Source: JBLHKT01 sp043101615 (GTDB taxonomy: Bacteria; Planctomycetota; Phycisphaerae; Phycisphaerales; UBA1924). From it: 64,000 nucleotides of DNA. This document shows, in pieces, positions 54,007-63,138 of the stretch. A program made the translations under genes and the position numbers. The number at the start of each line of letters is the position of its first letter. Position 1 is the first letter of the stretch. The stretch spans positions 1-64,000 of the forward strand of contig JBICID010000089.1 of the NCBI GenBank assembly GCA_043101615.1, written 5' to 3'. Under the pieces are notes generated by a model that worked only from the letters and a program-made list of their open reading frames with translations, did no database searches and was not told where the DNA came from.

Positions 54007-55592
54007 CGCGGACCGACCCACTCTCACAGCTCGAAGCGGCGACCCAAAGAGGAGGGCCGACCCTGCGCCCCGTCGCGCAGCGATCGCTCGTCGCGGGCGC
54101 AACCTTCGACAGCATCCTGAGCGAGCGGCGCGAGCCCCCGGCGCCGGCGGAACCACCCGTCGAGCGGGACCGTGCGCCGGAAGGCAATCGCGACACGCCC
54201 GAGCCGGGGCGCGACCGGGCGACCGAACAGGACGCCGAGCGGACCGACTCGGAGCGCCCCGGCACGGATACGGGGCGAACCGACTCGAGCGACAAGGCGG
54301 GCCCGCAGACGCCGGAGTCCGGCGCCCGGGCCGGGGGCGGGCGGGCCCCGGAGGCGTCGTCAGACCAGCCTGCGCCGGTTCGATCGCCCGATGGGCAGAG
54401 CCCGGAGTCGGCCCGTCCCGACCCGGCCAGGGGCGTGCCCGGGCCCGAGCGGTCCGACGCACGGGCCTTTATCGCGCTGCACGGACGCAAGGCCGCGAAG
54501 CTGCGCTGGGACTCCGCTGGCGTGCAGCTCTCGCACGCCGCGGAGGTGAGCCTGGCGGAGAAGAACGCCAGGGAGCTCGCGACCCGGGCCCGGCCGACGC
54601 GTCTCGACGGGCCCGCATCGGCGCTCACCCAGCCCGCAGACGCCCGGGAAATCCCACAGGCCACGTCCCGCACGCACGAGGCGCCCGCGCGCCAGCAGGG
54701 CGCGAGCCCCACGGGGGCGGGTGGCGTGCGCACGGGGTCTGTGGACCCCGTCCAGACCCAGCAGGCGCCCACCGATCCGGTCGCGACCAGGGCGCCAGGC
54801 CCCGAGGCGGCCTCGAGCGTCGCGGGGGCGCACGGCTCTCCGGTGCGCCCCGAATCGCAGCGCCAGGGGCCGCGGAGCGTGGGGGATCGCGAGGCGCTGA
54901 TCGCACGCCTGGCGAGCACGGGCTCCGCCCAGGCGCACGCCTCGAAGCTCAACGCCGGGCGGGTCACCGCGATCAATGCGCTGGGCAAGTCCGGCGCGAG
55001 GGCGGACGCGCCGTCGGGGGCGGGGGCCCTGCGCCAGACATCCGCACGTGATCAGACCGGGGTGCTGCGCCAGGTGCAGCAGGGGCTGGCCAGGCTGCTC
55101 AAGGGCGAGGGCGGGAGCACCACGCTCCGTCTGAACCCGCAGTCGCTGGGCGAGGTGACGGTCCATCTGCGTGTGCATCACGGGAAGGCCGAGGCACGCC
55201 TGACACCCACGAATGACGTGGCACGCTCGTTGCTCCAGTCCGGGCTCAAGGAACTCAAGGCCACGCTGGAGACGCGCGGCCTGCGGGTGGAGCGGCTCAC
55301 CGTCGATCCTGTCCCGCACAGAGCGTCGGCGGAGCCGGCCACCGAACCCCGCGCGGAGTCGCGGGAGACCAGGGCGGGCGACGGAGCGCCCCTCGACCAG
55401 CGGCAGGACGCCGAGGACAGCCCGGGAGGATCCCGGGGATCACCGCAGCAGCACCCGGGGCACGGACGCGCCGGACACGCTCGCACAGGGGACGACTCGC
55501 GGAGCGAGGACGCCCGGGGCCCGCAGCGGTCGGACGACGTGCCCGAGGGCACGATCGATGCCGGCTGGCTCAGGCTCGACACCGTGGCCTGA
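54003..55592 (+). CDS. fliK: Flagellar hook-length control protein FliK
   Basis: A 529-aa molecular ruler. The N-terminal 350 residues are low-complexity, rich in Pro, Ala, Arg, Glu and Ser, as in other FliK proteins. The C-terminal switch domain is recognisable (LRLNPQSLGEVTVHLRVHHG and LLQSGLKELKATLETRGLRV). Overlaps the MotE-like gene by 4 nt. The tail after the domain is another 75 charged residues. Confidence 0.88.
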   Translation: MTRTDPLSQLEAATQRGGPTLRPVAQRSLVAGATFDSILSERREPPAPAEPPVERDRAPEGNRDTPEPGRDRATEQDAERTDSERPGTDTGRTDSSDKAGPQTPESGARAGGGRAPEASSDQPAPVRSPDGQSPESARPDPARGVPGPERSDARAFIALHGRKAAKLRWDSAGVQLSHAAEVSLAEKNARELATRARPTRLDGPASALTQPADAREIPQATSRTHEAPARQQGASPTGAGGVRTGSVDPVQTQQAPTDPVATRAPGPEAASSVAGAHGSPVRPESQRQGPRSVGDREALIARLASTGSAQAHASKLNAGRVTAINALGKSGARADAPSGAGALRQTSARDQTGVLRQVQQGLARLLKGEGGSTTLRLNPQSLGEVTVHLRVHHGKAEARLTPTNDVARSLLQSGLKELKATLETRGLRVERLTVDPVPHRASAEPATEPRAESRETRAGDGAPLDQRQDAEDSPGGSRGSPQQHPGHGRAGHARTGDDSRSEDARGPQRSDDVPEGTIDAGWLRLDTVA

Positions 55593-55636
55593 CGGGTTCG
55601 TGAGGCCGTTTGAACGACCGGCGTTGTCGGCGTGCG

Positions 55637-55658
55637 CACGCACCGCTCGCGGTGCGTG
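55637..55658 (+). terminator. Hairpin between fliK and flgD
   Basis: A perfect 8-bp stem CACGCACC/GGTGCGTG with a 6-nt loop, 44 bp after the fliK stop in a 111-bp gap. No T run. It may mark a transcript boundary or a pause/processing site inside the flagellar cluster. Confidence 0.35.
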
Positions 55659-55703
55659 GCGTGGCGGCACGCGCCCGGGCGACGGGATGCACGGGAGCTG
55701 CAG

Positions 55704-56321
55704 ATGAGCGCGATCGACTCGCTGACCGGTCTCAATCCGAGCTCGCAGGCCTCCGGGGACGCGTTCTCCGAGATCACCTCCGGCGAGTTCCTGAAGATCA
55801 TCCTGACCGAGATGCAGGCGCAGGACCCGCTCGAGCCGCAGGACACGCAGGCCATCCTGCAGCAGCTCGGCTCGCTGCGCGAGATCGAGTCGAACATCGC
55901 CCTGCAGAGCAACCTGGAGGCGCTGGTCAACCAGAACGCGCTCGCGTCGGCCTCGATGCTGATCGGCAGCCTGGTGTCGGGCGTCTCGACCTCCAACCGC
56001 TTCGTGTTCGACCTGGTCGTCAGCGTGACCAACACCGAGGACGGGCCGGTGCTCAACCTGCTCGACGGCTCCCGCATGAGGCTCGACAAGATCGATGAGA
56101 TCATCGGACCGATCGACGACCTGGACGACCCGGATGAACCCGGCGACGGCGACGGCGACGGCGACGGGGACGGCGACGGGGGGGGTGACGGCAACGGCGA
56201 CGCGGGCGACCGCGACCCGCCGGTTGACCGGCCCGCGGTGACACCCAAGGGTGTCGACCGCAACACCGCCGAACGCATCGCCGACGCGATCGAGGCCTAC
56301 CGGCTCGGCCTAAACCCATGA
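55704..56321 (+). CDS. flgD: Flagellar hook assembly scaffold FlgD, with Gly-Asp repeat
   Basis: FlgD caps the growing hook. The 205-aa protein has the conserved N-terminus (FSEITSGEFLKIILTEMQAQ then DPLEPQDTQAILQQLGSLRE). It lacks the usual FlgD Ig-like and Tudor domains; instead the C-terminal half contains a run of Gly-Asp repeats (about residues 148-165) encoded by tandem GGCGAC hexamers, then an acidic tail. The ATG at 55704 has GGAG 6 nt upstream. Overlaps the next gene by 4 nt. Confidence 0.9.
   Translation: MSAIDSLTGLNPSSQASGDAFSEITSGEFLKIILTEMQAQDPLEPQDTQAILQQLGSLREIESNIALQSNLEALVNQNALASASMLIGSLVSGVSTSNRFVFDLVVSVTNTEDGPVLNLLDGSRMRLDKIDEIIGPIDDLDDPDEPGDGDGDGDGDGDGGGDGNGDAGDRDPPVDRPAVTPKGVDRNTAERIADAIEAYRLGLNP
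56149..56195 (+). repeat. GGCGAC hexanucleotide repeat inside flgD
   Basis: Tandem GGCGAC units, with one GGGGAC variant and a final G-rich run. Because the unit is six bases, copy-number changes add or remove Gly-Asp pairs without shifting the frame. Tandem repeats in surface-structure genes are often variable between strains. Confidence 0.75.
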
Positions 56322-56785
56322 GCGTCTCGCCGGCCGAACTCCTGAACCGGCTCGGGTCCGGGCTGCGCCACGGCGTGCCGCCCGCGCGGGCCGGGCACGA
56401 ACGCCCCGACTTCTCACGCCAGCTGACGCTCGCGCGGCGCGGGGAGCTGCGCACCGGGCTCCCGGTCGCCTTCGACCTGCCCGACGCCCCGGGGCTGACA
56501 CCCGCGCAGGCCGCACGCCTCTCCGACGCGCTGGACCGGCTCGCGGCAGCCGATGCGCGACACGCGCTGGTGTTGCTCGACGGTCACGCGTTCCTGGCCG
56601 ACCCCGTCGGGCGTCGTGTCACCGGGGCGCCCGACACGCCGTCCGGCACGCCGGTTGTTGGCATCGACGCGTTCGCCGACGCGCGGACGCCGGGCGCGGC
56701 GCCGGCGCGGGCGAGCGAGCCCGACCCGGAGTCGTTCCAGTCGGCGCTGCGGCGCCCGTCGGCGATCGAGGTCAGAGTCCCGTAG
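56318..56785 (+). CDS. Flagellar operon protein (TIGR02530-like)
   Basis: A 155-aa protein located between flgD and flgE, the usual place of the TIGR02530 flagellar operon proteins. The pattern FSRQLTLARRGELRTGLPV, ARLSDALDRLAAADARHALV and VLLDGHAFLADPVGRRV fits that family (a helix ending in KGA.xSLVLLD then a strand). Function unknown. Overlaps flgD by 4 nt. Confidence 0.72.
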   Translation: MSVSPAELLNRLGSGLRHGVPPARAGHERPDFSRQLTLARRGELRTGLPVAFDLPDAPGLTPAQAARLSDALDRLAAADARHALVLLDGHAFLADPVGRRVTGAPDTPSGTPVVGIDAFADARTPGAAPARASEPDPESFQSALRRPSAIEVRVP

Positions 56786-56810
56786 CAGTCCACCCACCCG
56801 AGGATCACCC

Positions 56811-58541
56811 ATGGCATCCACCACCTCACTCTTCACGGGCCTCAGCGGGCTCGACGTGCACGCGCGTCGCCTCGACGTGATCTCCAACAACATCGCCAAC
56901 GTCAACACCACCGCGTACAAGAGCAGCACCATGCTGTTCGAGAACCTGTTCTCGCGCACGTTCACCGCCGGCTCGGCCCCGACGGGCACCAGCGGGGGCA
57001 CCAACCCGTTCCAGGTCGGGCTGGGCGTCGGGGTCGCCGCGACCCGGCGCGACTTCACCCCGGGCTCGTTCAACCCGACCGGCGACGCGCGCGACCTGGC
57101 GATCGACGGCTCGGGCTTCTTCGTCGTCCAGCGGGACGGCTCGACCTTCTACACCCGCGCCGGCGCCTTCCGCCAGGACCTCAATGACAACCTCGTGTCC
57201 GCCTCGGGCGAGATCCTGCAGGGCTACACCGTCGACGAGGACTACAACATCATCGAGGGCGAGCTCTCGGCCATCTCCATCCCGATCGGCAAGCAGGTCA
57301 TCGCCGAGGCCTCGACGCGGGCCGTGGTCGCCGGCAACCTCGACTCGGGCGGAGACCTGCCCGGGCAGGGCTCGGCCATCGCCATCGGCTCGGACGTGGG
57401 CGTCGGCTTCGTGGACACCGGCGGCGCGACCGTCGTCGCCGGCACGCTGCTCACCGCCATCGAAGACCCCGCCGCCCCCGGCTCGGGCACGCCGCTGTTC
57501 AGCGTCGGGCAGACCGTCTCGCTCGACGGCGCGACCAAGGGCGGCACCCAGCTCGACACCGCCGAGCTCGTCATCACCGCGACGACCACGGTGCAGGACT
57601 ACATGGACTTCCTGAACGACGCCCTGGGCATCCACGACGTCGGGGCCGCGAACCCGGACGGCAACACGCCCGGCGTGACGCTCGACGCCTCGGGCATCAT
57701 CAACATCGTCTCCAACTCGGGCGAGGCCAACGACATCGCCATCAACTCCTCGAACCTCCGCGTCACCGACGCGTCGGGCACGCCCCTCTCGTCACCCTTC
57801 GTGCCCGAGAAGACGCAGACCGCGGACGGCGAGTCGGTGAAGTCCACCATCCTTGTCTACGACTCGCTGGGCACGCCCATCACCGTGGACGTCACGCTCG
57901 TGCTCGAGAACAAGACCGTCGGCTCCGGCACGACCTGGCGCTACTACGTGGACTCGGGGGACGACTCCGACCTGGACCTGCGCATCGCCAACGGCACCAT
58001 CCAGTTCGACGGCGAGGGGCAGCTCCTCACCGACACACCCATCACGCTCTCGATCGACCGGGACGGCACCGGGGCCGTCACGCCCCTGGGATTCGAGCTC
58101 GCCTTCACCGGCGACTCGGGCAGCCTCACCGCGCTCGACGCCGACACTCAGGTCGCCAACGTCTTCCGCGACGGGCTCCCGCCGGGCACGCTGGAGACCT
58201 ACGGCATCCAGGCCGACGGCACCATCTTCGGCGGCTTCTCCAACGGCGCCATCCGCACGCTGGGCAAGGTCGTCGTCGCGGACTTCTCCAACCCCGAGGG
58301 CCTGGTCGACACCGGCGGGAACAACTGGACCACCTCGCCCAACTCCGGCCCGGCCACCATCGTGAACCCCGGCAGCTTCGGCACCGGGGCGATCGTCTCG
58401 GGGGCGCTCGAGGCCTCCAACGTGGACCTCTCCAAGGAATTCACCGACCTGATCCTCGTGCAGACCGGCTACTCGGCCTCCGCACGCGTGATCCGCACCG
58501 CCGACGAGCTGATGCAGCAGCTGCTCGTCCTCGGGCGATAA
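56811..58541 (+). CDS. flgE: Flagellar hook protein FlgE
   Basis: A 576-aa hook subunit. The N-terminal D0 domain begins MASTTSLFTGLSGLDVHARR and carries the NNIANVNTTAYKSS signature; the C-terminal helix VDLSKEFTDLILVQTGYSAS followed by SARVIRTADELMQQLL completes D0. The central region is large, consistent with extra surface domains (longer than the 400-aa enterobacterial form). The start has GAGGA 6 nt upstream. Confidence 0.96.
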   Translation: MASTTSLFTGLSGLDVHARRLDVISNNIANVNTTAYKSSTMLFENLFSRTFTAGSAPTGTSGGTNPFQVGLGVGVAATRRDFTPGSFNPTGDARDLAIDGSGFFVVQRDGSTFYTRAGAFRQDLNDNLVSASGEILQGYTVDEDYNIIEGELSAISIPIGKQVIAEASTRAVVAGNLDSGGDLPGQGSAIAIGSDVGVGFVDTGGATVVAGTLLTAIEDPAAPGSGTPLFSVGQTVSLDGATKGGTQLDTAELVITATTTVQDYMDFLNDALGIHDVGAANPDGNTPGVTLDASGIINIVSNSGEANDIAINSSNLRVTDASGTPLSSPFVPEKTQTADGESVKSTILVYDSLGTPITVDVTLVLENKTVGSGTTWRYYVDSGDDSDLDLRIANGTIQFDGEGQLLTDTPITLSIDRDGTGAVTPLGFELAFTGDSGSLTALDADTQVANVFRDGLPPGTLETYGIQADGTIFGGFSNGAIRTLGKVVVADFSNPEGLVDTGGNNWTTSPNSGPATIVNPGSFGTGAIVSGALEASNVDLSKEFTDLILVQTGYSASARVIRTADELMQQLLVLGR

Positions 58542-58559
58542 CCCAGGCGGGACCACACC

Positions 58560-58763
58560 GTGATCGCACTCACCCACCTCGACGGCAGCCCGTTCGTGCT
58601 CAACTGCGAGATCATCCGCACCATCGAGGAGCGCCCCGACACCACCATCACGCTGCTCAGCGGCGACCGGATGGTGGTCAAGGAGCCGATGAAAGAGGTC
58701 GTGGCACGCGTGATCGAGTACGGGCGTCTGCTCAGGAGGGCGACCCCCCCGATGGCGGGGTAG
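58560..58763 (+). CDS. FlbD/SwrD-family flagellar protein
   Basis: A 67-aa protein beginning with GTG at 58560 (MIALTHLDGSPFVLNCEIIR). It matches the short FlbD/SwrD family, found directly after flgE in many bacteria; in Bacillus SwrD raises flagellar power. The segments TTITLLSGDRMVVKEPMKEV fit well. Located 18 bp after flgE and before motA. Confidence 0.88.
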   Translation: MIALTHLDGSPFVLNCEIIRTIEERPDTTITLLSGDRMVVKEPMKEVVARVIEYGRLLRRATPPMAG

Positions 58764-58883
58764 CCCCGCCCCCGAACTCCGCGTCCCCCCCCGCCCCGGG
58801 GTCAAGTCTCACGCCCCCCCAACCGATCCCTCTCTCAGACTCCCGTTGCGCGACGGGGGCGTGCTACCGCTGGAGGCGACCAC

Positions 58884-59669
58884 GTGGACATCGGAACCAT
58901 CGTCGGGCTGATCGTCGCGGTCGGGGCCGTGCTCGCCTCCATCATCCTCGGGGGCGGCAACCCCGCCTCGCTGATCAACGTGCCCTCCATCCTGGTCGTG
59001 TTCGGGGGCACCACCGGCGCCATCGTCGTCTCGTTCCCGCTGGCCCGGGTGCTCAAGCTGCACGCCGTGGTCCTCAAGTCGATCTTCGGCTCCGCCCCCG
59101 ACCCCACCCAGACCATCAAGGACCTGGTCAAGTACGCCGAGGTCGCACGGCGCGAGGGCATCCTCTCGCTCGAGGGGCTCATCGAGGAGATGAACGACGA
59201 GTTCATCATCCGCGGCGTCAAGATGGCGGTGGACGGCACCGACCCCGAGCTCATCCGCACCATCATGGAGACCGAGCTCGAGGCCCTCATGGACCGTCAC
59301 GCGGACGGCAAGAAGATCCTCGACACCATCGCCCGCTACGCCCCCGCGTTCGGCATGATCGGCACCCTCATGGGCCTGATCTTCATGCTCAACAACATGT
59401 CCGACCCCTCCGCGATCGGCCCCGGCATGGCCGTCGCACTCATCACCACGCTCTACGGCGCCCTCATCGCCAACATCTTCGCCAACCCGGTGGGCGACAA
59501 GCTCGCGGCCCGGAACGGCGAGGAGGTGCTCGTCAAGTCGATCATCATCGCCGGCGTCATGGCGATCCAGTCCGGCGACAACCCGCGCGTCGTCGAGGCC
59601 AAGCTGCTGACCTACCTCCCCCCGAGCACCCGCGCCAGGCTCGACGCCGAGCAGGCCGAGGCGGCCTGA
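58884..59669 (+). CDS. motA: Flagellar stator protein MotA
   Basis: A 261-aa proton-channel subunit with four membrane helices (TIVGLIVAVGAVLASIILGG; VPSILVVFGGTTGAIVVSF; APAFGMIGTLMGLIFMLNNM; GMAVALITTLYGALIANIF). The cytoplasmic loop carries the charged segments that contact FliG. Starts with GTG at 58884. The 120-bp gap before it is C-rich with no gene. motB follows 18 bp later. Confidence 0.96.
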   Translation: MDIGTIVGLIVAVGAVLASIILGGGNPASLINVPSILVVFGGTTGAIVVSFPLARVLKLHAVVLKSIFGSAPDPTQTIKDLVKYAEVARREGILSLEGLIEEMNDEFIIRGVKMAVDGTDPELIRTIMETELEALMDRHADGKKILDTIARYAPAFGMIGTLMGLIFMLNNMSDPSAIGPGMAVALITTLYGALIANIFANPVGDKLAARNGEEVLVKSIIIAGVMAIQSGDNPRVVEAKLLTYLPPSTRARLDAEQAEAA

Positions 59670-59687
59670 CCCACACGGAGGGCGAGC

Positions 59688-60437
59688 GTGCCGAAGAAGA
59701 AGCGCGACGAAGGCAGCGAGATCCCCGAGTGGGTCGTCACCTACGGCGACCTGATGTCGCTGCTGCTGTGCTTCTTCATCCTGCTCGCGGCGTTCTCGGA
59801 GCTCAAGGAGGAACGCGAGTACCGCAAGGTGCTCGAGTCCATCCAGGAGGCCCTGGGCTTCCGGGGCGGGCTTGGCATCGCGGACCTGGACTACCCGGTC
59901 ATGAACAACATGACCAACCGCCAGAACGACCGGGCCAACTACTCCGACCAGATGCTCGACGCCGACGACAACATCAACAGCAACGTCGTCGGGCGCAACA
60001 ACCGCACCTCGGTGGTGCACGAGGGGTCCATGCTCGCGATCGGGGGGTCCATCCCCTTCGAGCCGGGCGAGTACGCCCTGACGCCCTCGGCCCGTGACGC
60101 CGTCCGGGACGAGATCGCGCCCAAGATCGCGGGCCAGAACTACGTCGTGTATGTCATCGGGCACGCCTGGGGCGAGCAGGAGGAGCTCTCCGGGTTCGAC
60201 GCCGGCGAACTCGCCTTCCGCCGGGCGGACGCGGTGGCGGAATACATGGTCCGGGAATGCGGGGTGGACCCCCTGATCCTGCGGGTCATGTCGGCCGGGG
60301 CCCAGGAGCCGGCCTCGCTGTCCACGCCCGGCGTCGAGTCGGCCTCCCCGAATCGCCGAGTTCAGGTCTGGCAGACCGGGCGCACCGTGGACCAGACCCA
60401 CCCCGATCCGAACTACACATCCGCGGGCGTCCCCTGA
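59688..60437 (+). CDS. motB: Flagellar stator protein MotB
   Basis: A 249-aa stator anchor. The membrane helix begins with WVVTYGDLMSLLLCFFILLA, containing the proton-binding Asp (GDLMSLL). The C-terminal OmpA-like domain has SGFDAGELAFRRADAVAEYM followed by SPNRRVQV and binds peptidoglycan. Starts with GTG at 59688. Normal length; fliL follows 22 bp later. Confidence 0.95.
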   Translation: MPKKKRDEGSEIPEWVVTYGDLMSLLLCFFILLAAFSELKEEREYRKVLESIQEALGFRGGLGIADLDYPVMNNMTNRQNDRANYSDQMLDADDNINSNVVGRNNRTSVVHEGSMLAIGGSIPFEPGEYALTPSARDAVRDEIAPKIAGQNYVVYVIGHAWGEQEELSGFDAGELAFRRADAVAEYMVRECGVDPLILRVMSAGAQEPASLSTPGVESASPNRRVQVWQTGRTVDQTHPDPNYTSAGVP

Positions 60438-60459
60438 CCGACCGGCGCAGGAGCCAACC

Positions 60460-60978
60460 ATGGCCGACGAACAGCAGAACCAAACCGAGCAGCAGCCCAG
60501 GAGCAAGAAGACCCTCATCATCGTCGCCGGGCTGATGGTGCTCGAGGCGGCGCTGGTGTACGCCATCGTGGGCGTGCTGGGCAGCGGCCCGGGCCCGGCC
60601 TCCGCCTCGGAGCTGGAGGGGACCGAGCAGGTCGACCGAGAGGCCCCGGTGGAGATCCTGCTCGTCGAGGACCGCTTCCAGAACCTGGACTCCGGGCGGG
60701 TCTGGGGCTGGCAGACCGAGATCTACCTCAAGATCCGCAAACGCAACGAGCCGCAGGTCACCGAGATCCTCGAGTCGCACAAGGCCGCCCTGCGCGAGGG
60801 CATCGCCCTGATCTTCCGGCGGGCCCGCGACCGTCACCTGCGCGAACCGGGCATGGACACCCTCAAGCACCAGATCAACGCCTACGTGCAGGACGTCTTC
60901 GGCACCGACGCCGACGAGCTGCCGATCGTGGACGATGTGATCATCGCCAAGCTCAAGGGCACCCCCGAGGACCTCTGA
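60460..60978 (+). CDS. fliL: Flagellar basal body-associated protein FliL
   Basis: A 172-aa membrane protein that supports stator function. One membrane helix (KTLIIVAGLMVLEAALVYAI) and a periplasmic domain with a C-terminal segment TLKHQINAYVQDVF. It is a divergent FliL, but size, topology and location after motB agree. fliM, which usually follows, is absent here. Confidence 0.8.
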   Translation: MADEQQNQTEQQPRSKKTLIIVAGLMVLEAALVYAIVGVLGSGPGPASASELEGTEQVDREAPVEILLVEDRFQNLDSGRVWGWQTEIYLKIRKRNEPQVTEILESHKAALREGIALIFRRARDRHLREPGMDTLKHQINAYVQDVFGTDADELPIVDDVIIAKLKGTPEDL

Positions 60979-61027
60979 GCCCCAGGGGGCCCGTCCCGAC
61001 ACGCTCGCCGCGTGGCTGCGCCGGCCC

Positions 61028-61041
61028 GGCGCAACACCTGC
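61028..61041 (+). promoter_or_regulatory. Weak sigma-54-like site upstream of fliN
   Basis: GGCGCAACACCTGC has GG-N10-GC spacing and lies in the 180-bp gap between fliL and fliN. It also forms the stem GGCGCA/TGCGCC, so the match may be by chance. Confidence 0.2.
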
Positions 61042-61158
61042 GCCCCGCTCGGCCGGAACTGCGCCGATTCTGGACCCGCGTGCCACCGTCGCCCGATGTC
61101 TGAGCAGCGACGGGCCCGACGGGGGTCCGTGCATGCGCACCCGCGGGCGGAGCCTGGG

Positions 61159-61728
61159 ATGAGCGAGCACGACCGGACAGACGACCCGACCCCGAAGTCG
61201 GGCCCCCCGGCACAGGGGGAGGCCCCCGACACGGGCAAAGCGACGGGGCAGCGAGCGCACCCTGCCGAGACCGCCGCGGACCGCGCCAGCGAGTCGGCGG
61301 AGGCGGTCGCACGCGAGGTCAACGACGAGGCGAACGCGGGCGTTCCGACCGAGGCGGAGTCCGGGGCGCTCGAGTCGGCGTCCAGGACCGCCGGGGCCGT
61401 CTGGGCCGACCTGGAGGGGGACGGCGCGCGTCCCTTCTCGCTGGACAGCTTCGAAAGCGAGGGCTCCAAGGGCGGGGGCAGCCCCTTCAGCCTGCTCGAC
61501 GACGTGAACCTGGACGTCAAGATCGAGCTGGGGCGGACGCGGATGTACGTGGAGGACGTCCTGAAGCTCGGGGAGGGGGCGGTGGTCGAGCTCGACAAGC
61601 TCGCCGGCGACCCGGTGGACATCTACGTCAACAACAGGCACGTGGCCCGGGGCGAGATCCTTGTCCTGAACGACAACTTCTGTGTTCGTGTCTCCGAGAT
61701 ACTCGACCCCAACACCGACGACTCGTAA
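61159..61728 (+). CDS. fliN: Flagellar motor switch protein FliN
   Basis: A 189-aa C-ring protein. The C-terminal SpoA domain is typical (DDVNLDVKIELGRTRMYVED, GEGAVVELDKLAGDPVDIYV, ILVLNDNFCVRVSEIL). It is preceded by about 110 acidic, low-complexity residues, longer than the short N-terminus of enterobacterial FliN. The ATG at 61159 has GGAG 6 nt upstream; an in-frame ATG at 61096 lacks one. Confidence 0.93.
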   Translation: MSEHDRTDDPTPKSGPPAQGEAPDTGKATGQRAHPAETAADRASESAEAVAREVNDEANAGVPTEAESGALESASRTAGAVWADLEGDGARPFSLDSFESEGSKGGGSPFSLLDDVNLDVKIELGRTRMYVEDVLKLGEGAVVELDKLAGDPVDIYVNNRHVARGEILVLNDNFCVRVSEILDPNTDDS

Positions 61729-61788
61729 CGTGCGGGACAACCAGGGCCGACGCGGGCGTGGAACGCCCGGGGCCGCCAGGAGGGCATC

Positions 61789-63138
61789 ATGATCACGCAC
61801 GCCAGGCTTGCTTCCGTCACCGTCGCGGCCCTCATCGCCGCGCCGGGACTCGCCCAGGACCAGTCGCGGGCCTTCGGGCAGCTCGAGCCCGGGCAGTCCG
61901 TGGTCGAGATCACGCAGGGCGAGCCCCCGGCGGACACGATGTGGCGCCCCGTGCAGGTCGGGCCGAGGCTGGACGAGGCCTCCCGGACCGATCCGATCCC
62001 CAACATCCCGCCCCCGGGCGGGTTCGTGTCGCTGGAAGATCTCGCGGCCCGCCAGGCCGAGGCCGACGAGGCCTCGAGACGCCAGGCGCGGGCGCTCGCC
62101 GAGTCGCTCCGCACCGTGACGGCCTCGGGGCCCGATTCGGAGGAGCCGGCGCCGGTTGCCTCTGGCGTGGGGGAAACGGCGTCAGCAGGCACGGAGCCCG
62201 GCCTGGGCCTCCCCGTGGCCCCGGAGACGTCTGGCGGGGCTTCCGTCGACCGCGCGGGCGTGGGCGGTTCGGGCCTCGGATACTCGGGCGTGTCCGGCCC
62301 GGTGGCGGCGGGCGGGGGGGGCACACCCCCGGCGCTGTTCACCGGCGAGACCGGGCGATCCCTCGGGCAGCCCGACGGCGGGGAGGCGCCCGCGGGCGAG
62401 CCGGGGCGGGGCAACCCGATCACGTCCTGGTTCGACGGTCAGGGGGCCGCGGTGCAGACGATGCTCGCGCTCGGGCTGGTCATCCTGCTGATCTACTCGC
62501 TCGCGTGGGTGTACCGGAAGCTGAGCGTCAACCGGGGGGGTGTCACCGGGATCAACTCCGGGAAGGCCCCGGCGGGGATCCTGGAGGTGCTGGGGCGCTA
62601 CCCGCTGGGCGGGAAGCAGTCGCTGGTGCTGCTGAAGTTCGATCAGCGGATCCTGCTGCTGTCTCAGTCCGCGACCGCGAAGGGCGGGAGCGAGATGACG
62701 ACGCTGTGCGAGCTGGACCGGCCGGAGGACGTGGCCTCGGTGCTGGTCAAGGTGCGCGACGCCGAGGGGACGTCGATCAACAAGTCGTTCCGGGCCGCGA
62801 TGCACAAGGCCGAGCTGCAGGGGCAGGTCGCGGTGCGTCCGCCCGAGCCCGCGTCGCGTGCGGTGGAGCCCAAGCCGCGGCCCGCGGACAGGTCCGACGT
62901 GCTGCCGGGCCACCACGACCCGTTCGCCGGGATGGGTGGCAAGCCCGTGCGTGGGGCTCCGGCGAACGGCGCGCCGGAGGCCGACCGGGCCGAGCTGTGG
63001 GGCGAGGAATCGCCCAACGACCCGGTCGCGGCGCTGCGCAAACGCCTGGACGCGTTGCGGAACCAGCAGTCGGGCGCCCAGCCCGTCGCGCGCCGCTCAC
63101 CCGCCAAGAGCACCTCGACGCAAGAGTGGATCACATGA
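61789..63138 (+). CDS. fliO: Flagellar biosynthesis protein FliO with long periplasmic extension
   Basis: A 449-aa protein: signal peptide (ending APGLAQ), a Pro/Gly/Ala-rich periplasmic region of about 200 residues, one membrane helix (TMLALGLVILLIYSLAWVYR) and a cytoplasmic FliO domain (LEVLGRYPLGGKQSLVLLKF and RILLLSQS). A Pro-rich tail follows. FliO helps assemble the FliP gate. Enterobacterial FliO is about 120 aa, so the extension is notable. Overlaps fliP by 4 nt. Confidence 0.88.
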   Translation: MITHARLASVTVAALIAAPGLAQDQSRAFGQLEPGQSVVEITQGEPPADTMWRPVQVGPRLDEASRTDPIPNIPPPGGFVSLEDLAARQAEADEASRRQARALAESLRTVTASGPDSEEPAPVASGVGETASAGTEPGLGLPVAPETSGGASVDRAGVGGSGLGYSGVSGPVAAGGGGTPPALFTGETGRSLGQPDGGEAPAGEPGRGNPITSWFDGQGAAVQTMLALGLVILLIYSLAWVYRKLSVNRGGVTGINSGKAPAGILEVLGRYPLGGKQSLVLLKFDQRILLLSQSATAKGGSEMTTLCELDRPEDVASVLVKVRDAEGTSINKSFRAAMHKAELQGQVAVRPPEPASRAVEPKPRPADRSDVLPGHHDPFAGMGGKPVRGAPANGAPEADRAELWGEESPNDPVAALRKRLDALRNQQSGAQPVARRSPAKSTSTQEWIT

